From an uncultured Pelagibacteraceae bacterium (GTDB taxonomy: Bacteria; Pseudomonadota; Alphaproteobacteria; Pelagibacterales; Pelagibacteraceae), in the NCBI GenBank assembly GCA_902587155.1, contig CACIKE010000007.1, positions 1 through 58,997 on the forward strand: 58,997 bases of DNA, read 5' to 3'. Below are positions 24,577 to 32,716 of this stretch, piece after piece. The translations under genes and the position numbers were made by a program. Numbering within the stretch: position 1 is the stretch's first letter; every line of letters begins with the position of its first letter. The notes beneath the pieces were generated by a model that saw nothing but the letters and a program-made list of their open reading frames with translations, ran no database searches and was not told where the DNA came from.

Positions 24577-26067
24577 ATGAAGTTATTTTTTATACTGGGC
24601 AACCAATTATTTCCATTAAAATACTTGGATCGCTTCAAAAAAGACCACCTAATTTTTATGGCAGAGGATTATCAATTATGTACTTATGAAAAACATCATA
24701 AAAACAAGATACTTCTCTTTTTGTCTTCAATGCGTTCACATGCAGAAAACCTCAGAAAAGATAATTTTAAATTAGAATATTCTAAAATTGAGGATAAAGA
24801 ATTTAAAGATGATTATTTAAAAAAATTAAAAAAAATAATTAGTTCAAAAAAGATAAAAGAGATTTCAAGTTTTGAAGTTGAGGATAAATTTTTTGAAAAA
24901 AAAATTAATCAATTCGTAAAAAAAGAAAAGATCAAATGGAATATTATTCAAACTCCAATGTTTTTGAACTCAAGAGATGAATTTAAACAATATCTATCTA
25001 AATCAAAAAAACCTTTCATGGCAACTTTTTATAAGGAAGTGAGAAAGAAATCTGGAATATTAATGGGTTCCGATGGAAATCCTATTGGAGGCAAATGGAG
25101 TTTTGATGAAGATAACAGAAATAAGTTACCAAAAAATATTTCTATTCCAAAGTTTCCTAAAATTAATGAAACAAATCATACAAAAAAATTAAAACCTATT
25201 ATTGAAAAACTATTTAAAGATCATCCAGGAACAACCAAAAATTTTTGGTTTGCTACAGAGCATAATGATGTGATTAAATTGTTGAATTTTTTCATTAAAG
25301 AAAAATCTGATTTATTTGGTGATTATGAGGACGCAGTGGATCAAAAAGATAATATCTTATTTCACAGCGCTTTAAGTCCTTATATTAACCTTGGTTTAAT
25401 CACACCTGAATTTATTATCAAAAAAGTTTTAGATTTCCATAAAAGTAAAAAAATCAGATTAAATTCTTTAGAAGGTTATGTTCGTCAGGTTATAGGATGG
25501 AGAGAATTTATGAGAGGAATTTATCAAAGTTACTCAAACGAAATGGAAACTGGAAATTTTTTCAAACAAAATCGTAAAATGAAAAAGTCATGGTATGATG
25601 GAACGACAGGTTTACCTCCATTAGATTACGCAATTAAAAACGCATTAAATTTTGGATGGTCTCATCACATTGAAAGATTAATGATTTTATCAAACATAAT
25701 GAACCTTTGTGAAATAAAACCTAATATTGTTTACAAATGGTTCATGGAGATGTTTGTAGACTCCTCAGATTGGGTAATGGTACCTAATGTTTATGGTATG
25801 GGGTTATTTAGTGATGGGGGAATTTTTGCAACCAAACCATATATTTGTGGATCAAGTTATTTTATGAAAATGATGGATTTTAAAAAAGGTGATTGGTGCA
25901 ACATAATGGATGGATTATATTGGAGATTCATTGATCGAAATAGAAAATTCTTTTTGAAAAATCCTAGGCTTTCAATGATGGTAAGAATTTTTGATAAAAT
26001 GAAAAAAGAGAGAAAAAAAATTATATTGGCTGAAGCGGATAAGTTTATTTTACAGAATACATTTTAA
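24577..26067 (+). CDS. PhrB-like cryptochrome/photolyase (deoxyribodipyrimidine photolyase-related)
   Basis: A 496-aa protein of the prokaryotic (6-4) photolyase / FeS-BCP group. The N-terminal alpha/beta domain begins MKLFFILGNQLFP and the FAD domain includes EGYVRQVIGWREFMRGIYQ, GLPPLDYAIKNALNFGWSHHIERLMILSNIMNLCEI and PNVYGMGLFSDGG. These proteins normally bind a 4Fe-4S cluster through four cysteines including a CxxC. Here only C378, C424 and C441 occur in the region, and the CxxC loop is missing (KMMDFKKGDWCNIMDGLYW). It repairs or senses UV damage using light; the cluster may be absent or altered. Confidence 0.9.
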   Translation: MKLFFILGNQLFPLKYLDRFKKDHLIFMAEDYQLCTYEKHHKNKILLFLSSMRSHAENLRKDNFKLEYSKIEDKEFKDDYLKKLKKIISSKKIKEISSFEVEDKFFEKKINQFVKKEKIKWNIIQTPMFLNSRDEFKQYLSKSKKPFMATFYKEVRKKSGILMGSDGNPIGGKWSFDEDNRNKLPKNISIPKFPKINETNHTKKLKPIIEKLFKDHPGTTKNFWFATEHNDVIKLLNFFIKEKSDLFGDYEDAVDQKDNILFHSALSPYINLGLITPEFIIKKVLDFHKSKKIRLNSLEGYVRQVIGWREFMRGIYQSYSNEMETGNFFKQNRKMKKSWYDGTTGLPPLDYAIKNALNFGWSHHIERLMILSNIMNLCEIKPNIVYKWFMEMFVDSSDWVMVPNVYGMGLFSDGGIFATKPYICGSSYFMKMMDFKKGDWCNIMDGLYWRFIDRNRKFFLKNPRLSMMVRIFDKMKKERKKIILAEADKFILQNTF

Positions 26068-26072
26068 TAAAA

Positions 26073-26780
26073 TTATTTTTTAAGGACATGAATTAAAAGA
26101 TTTACTAGAGTTCTTAATATTTCTAGTTTGGGAATTTTTGAAATGCCTTTTTCCCTATCTGCAAAAGTGATAGGAATTTCTTTAATATTGAAATTCCTCT
26201 TATTAATTTCAAATATAGTACCCATAAAAAAACTATACCCACTCTCTTTTACATGATTAAGATGAAATCCTTTTAGTTTATTAATATTAAAACCTCTATA
26301 GGATGTGGTAAATTCATTACAGTCAATTTTTGAAAAAAACTTTATAACTATATTTCCTAACTTGCTCATTAATAGTCTTGAGCCTTTCATTAAACATTTT
26401 CCACCTCTAATATATCTTGATCCGATTACAAATGAATTTTTTTCAAGATTTCGAATAAAATTTATTAATTCATTTGGATCATGAGATAGATCTGCATCCA
26501 TAGTAATTAAATATTTAAATTTTTGTTTGACAGCAAATTCATAGGCTAATTTATGAGCTGTATCTAATCCCATTTTTTTTTCTCTAACAATTAAGTTAAG
26601 TTGGTTAATCTCCTTTTTTAATTCTATTATTTTTTGTTGTGTTTTGTCGGGTGAATTGTCATCAATAATTAATATTGAGGATGTTGGTAGGCACTTTTTT
26701 ATACCCTTGATGAGTTTCTCAATATTTTCAGCCTCATTATAGCATGCTGTAAAAATTAATATTTCTTTTTCATCAATCAT
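26073..26780 (-). CDS. Family 2 glycosyltransferase (dolichol-phosphate mannose synthase-like)
   Basis: A 235-aa GT-A enzyme. ILIFTACYNEAENIEKLIKGI, LIIDDNSPDKTQ (nucleotide-sugar binding), YLITMDADLSHDPNELINF (DxD-type metal site) and FVIGSRYIRGG followed by FTTSYRGFNI match DPM1-like transferases that move a sugar from GDP/UDP to a polyprenyl phosphate. No C-terminal membrane domain is present. The divergent polytopic membrane protein at 26825 could be the transferase that uses the lipid-linked sugar; this pairing is inference. Confidence 0.88.
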   Translation of the reverse strand: MIDEKEILIFTACYNEAENIEKLIKGIKKCLPTSSILIIDDNSPDKTQQKIIELKKEINQLNLIVREKKMGLDTAHKLAYEFAVKQKFKYLITMDADLSHDPNELINFIRNLEKNSFVIGSRYIRGGKCLMKGSRLLMSKLGNIVIKFFSKIDCNEFTTSYRGFNINKLKGFHLNHVKESGYSFFMGTIFEINKRNFNIKEIPITFADREKGISKIPKLEILRTLVNLLIHVLKK

Positions 26781-26824
26781 TTGTTATTGGGTCGACAGTG
26801 TATTTAAGATTAGGATATAAATAA

Positions 26825-28021
26825 ATGGAAAAAAGACTTAACAAATATTTGTTTTTTTATCTGACTGTATTGTTAGGCTTTTCATATTTTTTTTTATCTA
26901 CAAAGTATCAAGTTGGAAATGACTCAACAATTTCTGAGTGGCTAATAAATTATGAAGGGGGTTTCACTAAAAGAGGTATTATAGGTCAGTTAGCAATAGA
27001 ATTTTCAAGATTTTTTAATTCAGAATTGAGATGGACAATATTTTTAATGCAGTGCTTTACATATTCATTGTATTTTTTCCTTTTATATAATTTTCTAAAA
27101 AATTTAAAATATGAGAGAGTTATTATTTTATCTATTTTTACCCCAATATTCATTTTGTACCCAATAGCAGAAATTGAGGTATTAGCTCGTAAAGAAATTA
27201 TTGTATTTTCATTCTTTATAATTTACTCATTTGTGCCAAGAGTAAACCAATTTAAAACAATCGCTTTTATTATCTTTACTGTTTTTAGTATTCTAGTTTG
27301 GGAACCAATCATATTTTTTTTTCCAATAATTCTAGTTTTTGAAATTATTGATAACAAAATTGAAAAAATTGATTTTAATTTTGTGAAGATACTATTTTCT
27401 TTTCTTCCAAGCGTAATTATTGCAATTATCTTTATTTTAGATCCTTTGGCAAAAGAAGAACATTTGATAATGAGATCGACATTGTTAAATGAGTTTGGAG
27501 AAAAGTGTTACATGTCTTGCGCTTTACTTGGTTCAAAATCTACGATTTTACAACAATTTGAAGGTAACTTTGGAAAATATTCATTTGAGGTATTTCTTAG
27601 ATATTTTTTAATCATATTAATTGGTTTTTTTCCTCTATTTACATTGATTAAAAATTCTTATTTAAAAAATAATAATTTATTATTTGTAAAATATTTTAAA
27701 AATCCACTTACCCTTTTTTTAATTTGCTTATCACCAGTACCCGTCCTTTTTGCTATGGCATATGATTGGGGCCGATGGGTTAACATAACTTATGTAATTC
27801 TAGCATTAATCTATTTTAGATTATTAATTGATAATCATTTTTTATTAAATTTTGAAAAATTGAATAAATCTTTTTTTTACAAAATAAAAGGAAAATTCTT
27901 TATATTTTTTTTTGTTATATTTTGTTTTGGATGGAATCCTAAAACAGTAATTACAGGTGATGTGGCTTCTTTTCCAGGATATAGAGTCCCATATAAAGTA
28001 TTTAAAATCTTATCAAATTGA
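26825..28021 (+). CDS. Polytopic membrane protein of unknown function
   Basis: A 398-aa protein with roughly ten hydrophobic segments. Recognisable points are a luminal-type N-terminal loop with EWLINYEGGFTKRGIIGQLAIEF, a loop with two cysteines (GEKCYMSCALLGS), and YDWGRWVNITYVIL near the C-terminus. This layout resembles uncharacterised GT-C-like or EpsG-like polysaccharide proteins, but I cannot name the family. It lies 44 bases from a divergent dolichyl-phosphate-sugar synthase-like gene. Its stop overlaps the TTG start of the DUF2256 gene. Confidence 0.75.
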   Translation: MEKRLNKYLFFYLTVLLGFSYFFLSTKYQVGNDSTISEWLINYEGGFTKRGIIGQLAIEFSRFFNSELRWTIFLMQCFTYSLYFFLLYNFLKNLKYERVIILSIFTPIFILYPIAEIEVLARKEIIVFSFFIIYSFVPRVNQFKTIAFIIFTVFSILVWEPIIFFFPIILVFEIIDNKIEKIDFNFVKILFSFLPSVIIAIIFILDPLAKEEHLIMRSTLLNEFGEKCYMSCALLGSKSTILQQFEGNFGKYSFEVFLRYFLIILIGFFPLFTLIKNSYLKNNNLLFVKYFKNPLTLFLICLSPVPVLFAMAYDWGRWVNITYVILALIYFRLLIDNHFLLNFEKLNKSFFYKIKGKFFIFFFVIFCFGWNPKTVITGDVASFPGYRVPYKVFKILSN

Positions 28022-28149
28022 CAAAAAAAAACCTCCCTTCAAAAATTTGCCCTGTCTGTAAAAGACTTTTTGTCTGGCGAAGAAAATGGAAGTTAAATTG
28101 GGAAAGAGTCAAATATTGCTCAAAGAGATGTTCTAGCAAAAAAATATGA
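28018..28149 (+). CDS. DUF2256 small zinc-ribbon-like protein
   Basis: A 43-aa protein read from a TTG that overlaps the preceding stop codon (TTGA). The sequence MTKKNLPSKICPVCKRLFVW continues through a WKLNWERVKYC stretch to a closing CSKRC. The two Cys pairs (CPVC and CSKRC, the latter with three residues between) and the tryptophan-rich centre are typical of DUF2256, which is often encoded next to photolyase-family genes. It likely binds zinc. Function is unknown. Confidence 0.85.
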   Translation: MTKKNLPSKICPVCKRLFVWRRKWKLNWERVKYCSKRCSSKKI

Positions 28150-28159
28150 ATTAAAAAAA

Positions 28160-29602
28160 ATGAAAATTAAAATAATTAACAATCTCAAAAAAGTAATGGT
28201 TTTATTTCTTCTATTAACTCCAAATAGTCTGCATGCTGATTTTTTTGAGGATATTACAAACCAAATTGTCGATAATCCCAAAAGACTTAGTTACGGAGTT
28301 TCTGTAACGGACGTAAATCAAGACGGAAATTTTGATTTTGTAGTCACAGGCTTTGGTTATCTTAATCTAGCTTTATCCTACGAAGATGGAAAATTAATTA
28401 ATATTTTAAAACAAAAAAAATTTACAGATGAGTTTAGAAGAACAATTGGTGTGGCTGCATGCGATATAGATAAAGATGGATACGAAGAAATATATTTTCT
28501 TAACACTGATACTTATAGTGGTACAAAAAAATATTCAGATAGACTTATAGATTTAGAAAATAATAATTATATAGATTTATTTGAAATCGAAAAAAACCAG
28601 AGAGACCTTAATTTAACAGCAGGCAGATCAGTTGTTTGTGTCGACAGAAAAGGCGATGGAAACTATGGAGTTTATGTTGCTAATTATGGAGGACCAACAA
28701 GATTTTACGAATATGATAATGACATAATAGTAGATAAATCTGCGCAATTAAATCTTGCAAAGATTACTGGTGGTCGAGCAGTCGTAGCTGGACATATTGT
28801 TTCTGATAAGATTGATGTGTTTGCCGCTAATGAGAGAGGAGCAAATTTTCTTTATGAGAATAACAATGGAATTTTTCAAGATGTAGCATTTGATTACAGA
28901 ATAGATGATGAAATCCAAAATGGGAGAGGTACAGCTTTATCAGACATATATTATCGAGGCAGATTAGATATTTTGAGTGGTAATTGGCTTGGATACCATA
29001 GAGCTTGGGTTTTAGAAAATAATCAATTTAAAGACATAGGAAATAAAGATTTTGACAAACCTTCTAGAATTAGAACAATTATTTCTGCAGATTTTGATAA
29101 CGATGGTTTTGATGAAGTTTTTATGAACAATATAGCAGAACCAAATAAATTATTTCGTATTAAAGATGATGGAAAATTTGAACAGATAAATTTTCAAGTT
29201 GGTCTCGAAGCTAATGGGTATGGAACTGGGGCAGCAGTCGCAGATATTGATAATGACGGAGTTTTAGAATTGTTAGTTGCTCGTGGTGAAAGTAAAGAAC
29301 AACCATTAACTTTGTATAAAGCAAAAGTTAACAAAGAAAACAAATACCTAAGAATTAAACCATTAAATAAATATGGTGCCCCGGCGAGAGGAGCTACGGT
29401 AACATTAATAACCAATAAAAGAAAGCATTCCAAAACTATTGATGCAGGATCTGGTTACTTATGCCAAATGGAGCCTGTGGCACATTATGGAATTAGAAAA
29501 AATGAAAAAAATTTTAAAGTAGAGGTTAAATGGACCAATGGAACAAAAAAATTATTCAATGTAAGTAAGTTAAATCAAACAATTACCATAAAGCAAAAAT
29601 GA
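28160..29602 (+). CDS. Secreted FG-GAP/ASPIC-UnbV (CRTAC1-like) repeat protein
   Basis: A 480-aa protein. The N-terminus has a signal peptide (LKKVMVLFLLLTPNSLHA). At least five calcium-binding FG-GAP/VCBS-type loops follow: DVNQDGNFDFVV, DIDKDGYEEIYF, DRKGDGNYGVYV, DFDNDGFDEVFM and DIDNDGVLELLV, forming a beta-propeller. The C-terminal 80 residues (YLRIKPLNKYGAPARGATVTL to the end) are an ASPIC/UnbV domain. It should be periplasmic or surface-located. Its 3' end overlaps the next secreted-protein gene by 4 bases, suggesting that the two products work together. Confidence 0.9.
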   Translation: MKIKIINNLKKVMVLFLLLTPNSLHADFFEDITNQIVDNPKRLSYGVSVTDVNQDGNFDFVVTGFGYLNLALSYEDGKLINILKQKKFTDEFRRTIGVAACDIDKDGYEEIYFLNTDTYSGTKKYSDRLIDLENNNYIDLFEIEKNQRDLNLTAGRSVVCVDRKGDGNYGVYVANYGGPTRFYEYDNDIIVDKSAQLNLAKITGGRAVVAGHIVSDKIDVFAANERGANFLYENNNGIFQDVAFDYRIDDEIQNGRGTALSDIYYRGRLDILSGNWLGYHRAWVLENNQFKDIGNKDFDKPSRIRTIISADFDNDGFDEVFMNNIAEPNKLFRIKDDGKFEQINFQVGLEANGYGTGAAVADIDNDGVLELLVARGESKEQPLTLYKAKVNKENKYLRIKPLNKYGAPARGATVTLITNKRKHSKTIDAGSGYLCQMEPVAHYGIRKNEKNFKVEVKWTNGTKKLFNVSKLNQTITIKQK

Positions 29603-30288
29603 AAAAATTTTTAAATCTTTCTTTGATTATATTTTTAATATTATTTCAGCTTAAATCGTTTGCTGAAGAAAAAAACTATCACAAGGAGCTTATTACTGAT
29701 TGGTCAAGAATATTTCCTGATAAAAATAGAAATGCGGCAGGACCTAAGTTTTTTAAATATATTATAGATAAAAAAATTACTTATAAGGATTTTATCGAAT
29801 TTAATAAATTATACTGTGCAGTTTCTGGATCTTTGATTGATCCAAATAGCGACTCAGAATTTTTATTTGTTGAAGAAACTAAAACTAAAAAAAAAATTTG
29901 TGGAAATTATTATAGATGTTGTGTTCCATGTTCATGTGATCTTATGAAGTACTCTGAAACTCAAAAAATGAAACATGAATTTAAAGATGGCTTGAAGGAA
30001 TTTTATGTTTTAACAATCAAAAATCCTTGTGATAAACAGGATTTTCCAAACAGAGTAAATAAAGATTATTTTTGCAATGGTAAAAAAATTAATAAATCAG
30101 AGGTTTATAGTCTTGATGATCGAATAGTTATAGGTTTGTTGCATAATGGAAAAAGTTGTGAAAAAGACGAAATAGATTTTGTTAAAAGCCACCAAGTTAC
30201 TGGTAGGTATTGTAATTTAAGAAACAATACACCTTTAGAAAATTTAGATGCTGGCATGGGTGATATTTTCATAAAATTGGCAAGATAA
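29599..30288 (+). CDS. Cysteine-rich secreted protein of unknown function
   Basis: A 229-aa protein with signal peptide (LNLSLIIFLILFQLKSFA) and ten cysteines in the mature part, including the dense stretch CGNYYRCCVPCSCDLMKY. The spacing could form disulfides in the periplasm or bind a metal. Conserved-looking ends are DWSRIFPDKNRNAAGPKFFKYI and LDAGMGDIFIKLAR. I do not recognise the family. Overlap with the FG-GAP protein gene indicates a translationally coupled pair. Confidence 0.7.
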   Translation: MKKFLNLSLIIFLILFQLKSFAEEKNYHKELITDWSRIFPDKNRNAAGPKFFKYIIDKKITYKDFIEFNKLYCAVSGSLIDPNSDSEFLFVEETKTKKKICGNYYRCCVPCSCDLMKYSETQKMKHEFKDGLKEFYVLTIKNPCDKQDFPNRVNKDYFCNGKKINKSEVYSLDDRIVIGLLHNGKSCEKDEIDFVKSHQVTGRYCNLRNNTPLENLDAGMGDIFIKLAR

Positions 30289-30316
30289 ATTTTATATAGT
30301 AATTTTAAAAACTCAT

Positions 30317-30454
30317 ATGAGCAAAAAAAGAAAAAAATTAAAGAAGAAAAATCCAATGGCTAAATTATTAAGCTCACCAATGCTCAGAAATAAAATAGTA
30401 AAAAATAAAAAAAAAATTTATAATAGGAAAAAATTCAAGTTGGAAAACGAGTAA
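30317..30454 (+). CDS. Small basic protein, 45 aa
   Basis: Begins MSKKRKKLKKKNPMAKLLSS and then runs through PMLRNKIVKNKKKIYNRKKF to a short acidic end. The NPxAK-L-SP-x-R-x-x-V-x-K-x-K-x-Y-x-RK pattern is what I recall from a family of tiny basic proteins in proteobacteria, so it is likely a real gene despite its length. Function unknown; the charge suggests nucleic-acid or ribosome contact. It is 28 bases after the Cys-rich gene and 5 before the next membrane protein. Confidence 0.6.
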   Translation: MSKKRKKLKKKNPMAKLLSSPMLRNKIVKNKKKIYNRKKFKLENE

Positions 30455-30459
30455 AAAGT

Positions 30460-30681
30460 ATGAATAATAAAATTTTTGAATGGGCAGGAGTTATAACTGC
30501 AATACTATATTCATTATTTGTAGCAATGAATATTGGCATAGAATTTTTTGGTTTTTGTTTGTTACTTATTTCCGCAATTTTAATTGGAATTTGGGCCTAT
30601 AGGGGTGGTCACAGAGGAATACTATTTTTACAATTTTTTTATGCTACAGCAGGACTCATCGGGATGTTTAGGTGGTTTTAA
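30460..30681 (+). CDS. Small membrane protein, 73 aa
   Basis: Two or three hydrophobic helices (WAGVITAILYSLFVAMNIGIEFFGFCLLLISAILIGIWAY and ILFLQFFYATAGLIGMFRWF) joined by a short basic loop (RGGHRG). I do not recognise a named family; the pattern resembles small inner-membrane proteins often found near photolyase genes. It converges with the photolyase-like gene, overlapping it by 4 bases. Confidence 0.65.
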   Translation: MNNKIFEWAGVITAILYSLFVAMNIGIEFFGFCLLLISAILIGIWAYRGGHRGILFLQFFYATAGLIGMFRWF

Positions 30682-31817
30682 TTAAAAGTTGTAATTATTT
30701 TAGGAATATAATTTTTAAAATTAAAAAACCCTTTATTACAATACTGCCATGAATATTGATCGAGTTTTCTATATAAAAAATCTATTTTTAAATTATTTGA
30801 ATTTAAATAATCCAGGTTTTCACCGACTGTTGGATATAACGCTATAATTTTTTCGTTTATATTTTTAATCTTACTTATGTCTACCGCTTCACAAGTGATA
30901 GAATTATTTTCTAATCTTTGTTTTTGATCATCTACTAAAAGAGCTTTAAATTTAATAACTTTTTCACTTAGTTTGATAGATCTATTTTCATTTTTATTTG
31001 AAATTATGTAAATTTTTTTAAATTTATGGTTTTGAAAATCTGTGGTTTCAAATGATAAACTATTTTCAAAAATAAAAAGATTTTCATCATCTATATTTTT
31101 ATTGCTAAAATCTTGTTTAACTATTGAGTAAGTTTTTTCAGAAACTTTTGGAGGAGCGTTTTCGTTTAATTTAATATTATCAAATCTATTATTGGTGAAT
31201 TTTTTAATATTCCACTCGCTCGCTAAATAGTGTTTTCCTTGTGTTTGAATTCCAGCTACCCATCTCCAACCAAGAGTATTAGATGCAGAGTCACCATCGT
31301 AAAGATGTTGCATAAAAAATTCTGCTCCTAATTGCCAAGGTAATTCTAATGTAAAAATCCAAATACTAGCAAACCACATTCTAGTATGATTATGTAAATA
31401 ATTATTTTCTTTAAGTTCTGTTACCCAGTAATTAAAACATTCAATATTGGTTTTCCCATCTATTGCATCTTTGTAACTTTGGTTATCTTTATATTCCTCT
31501 CGAATTTTATTTAACTCTACTAAGTAATCTGTCCAAACGTTTGGTCGTAATTCTAGCCAACCCTTCCAATATGTTCTCCATAAAACCTCTTGAATAAATT
31601 TTTCATTTTTTGAAAAAGAAAACTTAGTAAGTGATTTTTCAATAACTTCTTTCTCGTTGATAACTCCATGAGTAATATACGGAGATAAACCAGATATATT
31701 TGTTCTGTTTTCTGGACCAAAATCAAAATTTCTTAGTTTAGAATATTCAGAAAGATTTTTTTCTACAAAATTATTTAATCTATTTAAGGCCGCAGTTTTT
31801 GAGGCTTCAAATTTCAT
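30678..31817 (-). CDS. Photolyase/cryptochrome-like FAD protein with apparently permuted domains
   Basis: A 379-aa protein that starts directly in the FAD-binding domain: GLSPYITHGVI, FIQEVLWRTYWKGWLEL, YLHNHTRMWFASIWIFTLELPW and DGDSASNTLGWRWVAGIQTQGKHY (residues 1-215) align with the photolyase FAD core, including the Asp/Asn near flavin N5. The usual N-terminal alpha/beta antenna domain is missing. Residues 245-379 instead show alternating strands and helices (NLFIFENSLSF, FKKIYIISN, FKALLVDDQKQRL, IIALYPTVGENLDYL, WQYCNKGFFNFKNYIPKI) that resemble that domain in order. I infer a circular permutation. It may repair CPDs or act as a light sensor. Confidence 0.85.
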   Translation of the reverse strand: MKFEASKTAALNRLNNFVEKNLSEYSKLRNFDFGPENRTNISGLSPYITHGVINEKEVIEKSLTKFSFSKNEKFIQEVLWRTYWKGWLELRPNVWTDYLVELNKIREEYKDNQSYKDAIDGKTNIECFNYWVTELKENNYLHNHTRMWFASIWIFTLELPWQLGAEFFMQHLYDGDSASNTLGWRWVAGIQTQGKHYLASEWNIKKFTNNRFDNIKLNENAPPKVSEKTYSIVKQDFSNKNIDDENLFIFENSLSFETTDFQNHKFKKIYIISNKNENRSIKLSEKVIKFKALLVDDQKQRLENNSITCEAVDISKIKNINEKIIALYPTVGENLDYLNSNNLKIDFLYRKLDQYSWQYCNKGFFNFKNYIPKIITTFN

Positions 31818-31823
31818 TTTGAT

Positions 31824-32204
31824 TTATTTTGATTTTTTTTTCTTTAAACCAAGCTTGTCGCTATGTCTTAATCTTAAAATAACAATTGCACCAGCAATTA
31901 GAACAATGGCAATTGCTTCATAAACTAATGCTGTTGGATCCATTTCCTTACCTTGAAGAATAATAAATCGTGCTAAAGCAGTTATTGCTATTAATAGAGG
32001 AAGCGTAATACTAATTGATTGTTGGTTCCAAAAAACTCTTACCATTGCTAGCACTTCTAGGTAAAGGAACATCAATAATAAATCAGCTAAAGTTACTGAT
32101 CTATTTTCAAACATTTTGTACATTTCTATACCAACTGCAATAACTGTGCTTATTAAAATGATAACCATTAAAATGAGCTGTAAATTTTTTGCTATTTTTT
32201 CCAT
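31824..32204 (-). CDS. PsiE-like inner-membrane protein
   Basis: A 126-aa protein with four hydrophobic segments and the phosphate-starvation-inducible PsiE pattern: DLLLMFLYLEVLAMVRVFWNQQSISITLPLLIAITALARFIIL, followed by a final helix and a basic tail (LGLKKKKSK). PsiE function is not well defined. It overlaps the upstream 152-aa membrane protein gene by one base and lies 6 bases before the photolyase-like gene, so the three could share a transcript. Confidence 0.82.
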   Translation of the reverse strand: MEKIAKNLQLILMVIILISTVIAVGIEMYKMFENRSVTLADLLLMFLYLEVLAMVRVFWNQQSISITLPLLIAITALARFIILQGKEMDPTALVYEAIAIVLIAGAIVILRLRHSDKLGLKKKKSK

Positions 32205-32662
32205 TATTTATCTTTACTAAAAGGCAACCATTTTTCAAACACTGATTTTGAAGAGCCTTCATAAGGAATTGAGTAAGAATATGGATTCGGACTTGTTAAT
32301 ACTTCAATGCCTTTTGAAAAAACAAATATAAATACAATCACAAAAACAAGCACCATTATTTTAAAAGGGTCAAAATTTTTTGTTTTAAAAACACTAGCTG
32401 AATTTTCTTCTGCTCTATGGAAATGTTTAAAGGTCATATACACGGCAAAGATTAAACCAATGTGAGCTAAAAAAAGTCCAGTCCAACCAAAAACAAAAGT
32501 TGTGTATGAAAAAACATATAAACTAAAAACTGTGGTCCATATAAAGCTTAAAACTAATAAAATTTGCAACCTAACAGTTTTAGGAAGAGAACGGAGATCA
32601 TTTTTACTATCATCAAACAAAATGTTTGCTGTATCTCTCATCCAATTTTTAAGTGATTCCAT
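32204..32662 (-). CDS. Conserved inner-membrane protein, 152 aa
   Basis: Three membrane segments (LQILLVLSFIWTTVFSLYVF, TGLFLAHIGLIFAVYMTF, IMVLVFVIVFIFVFSKGIEVL) with a cytosolic amphipathic N-terminus and a periplasmic C-terminal tail ending GSSKSVFEKWLPFSKDK. I do not recognise the family. It overlaps the PsiE-like gene by one base; the two membrane proteins are probably made together. Confidence 0.72.
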   Translation of the reverse strand: MESLKNWMRDTANILFDDSKNDLRSLPKTVRLQILLVLSFIWTTVFSLYVFSYTTFVFGWTGLFLAHIGLIFAVYMTFKHFHRAEENSASVFKTKNFDPFKIMVLVFVIVFIFVFSKGIEVLTSPNPYSYSIPYEGSSKSVFEKWLPFSKDK

Positions 32663-32716
32663 GATTTTAAGATATAGCTAAAAATAAATTTAACAAACTA
32701 TAAATTGTCCTAAAAC

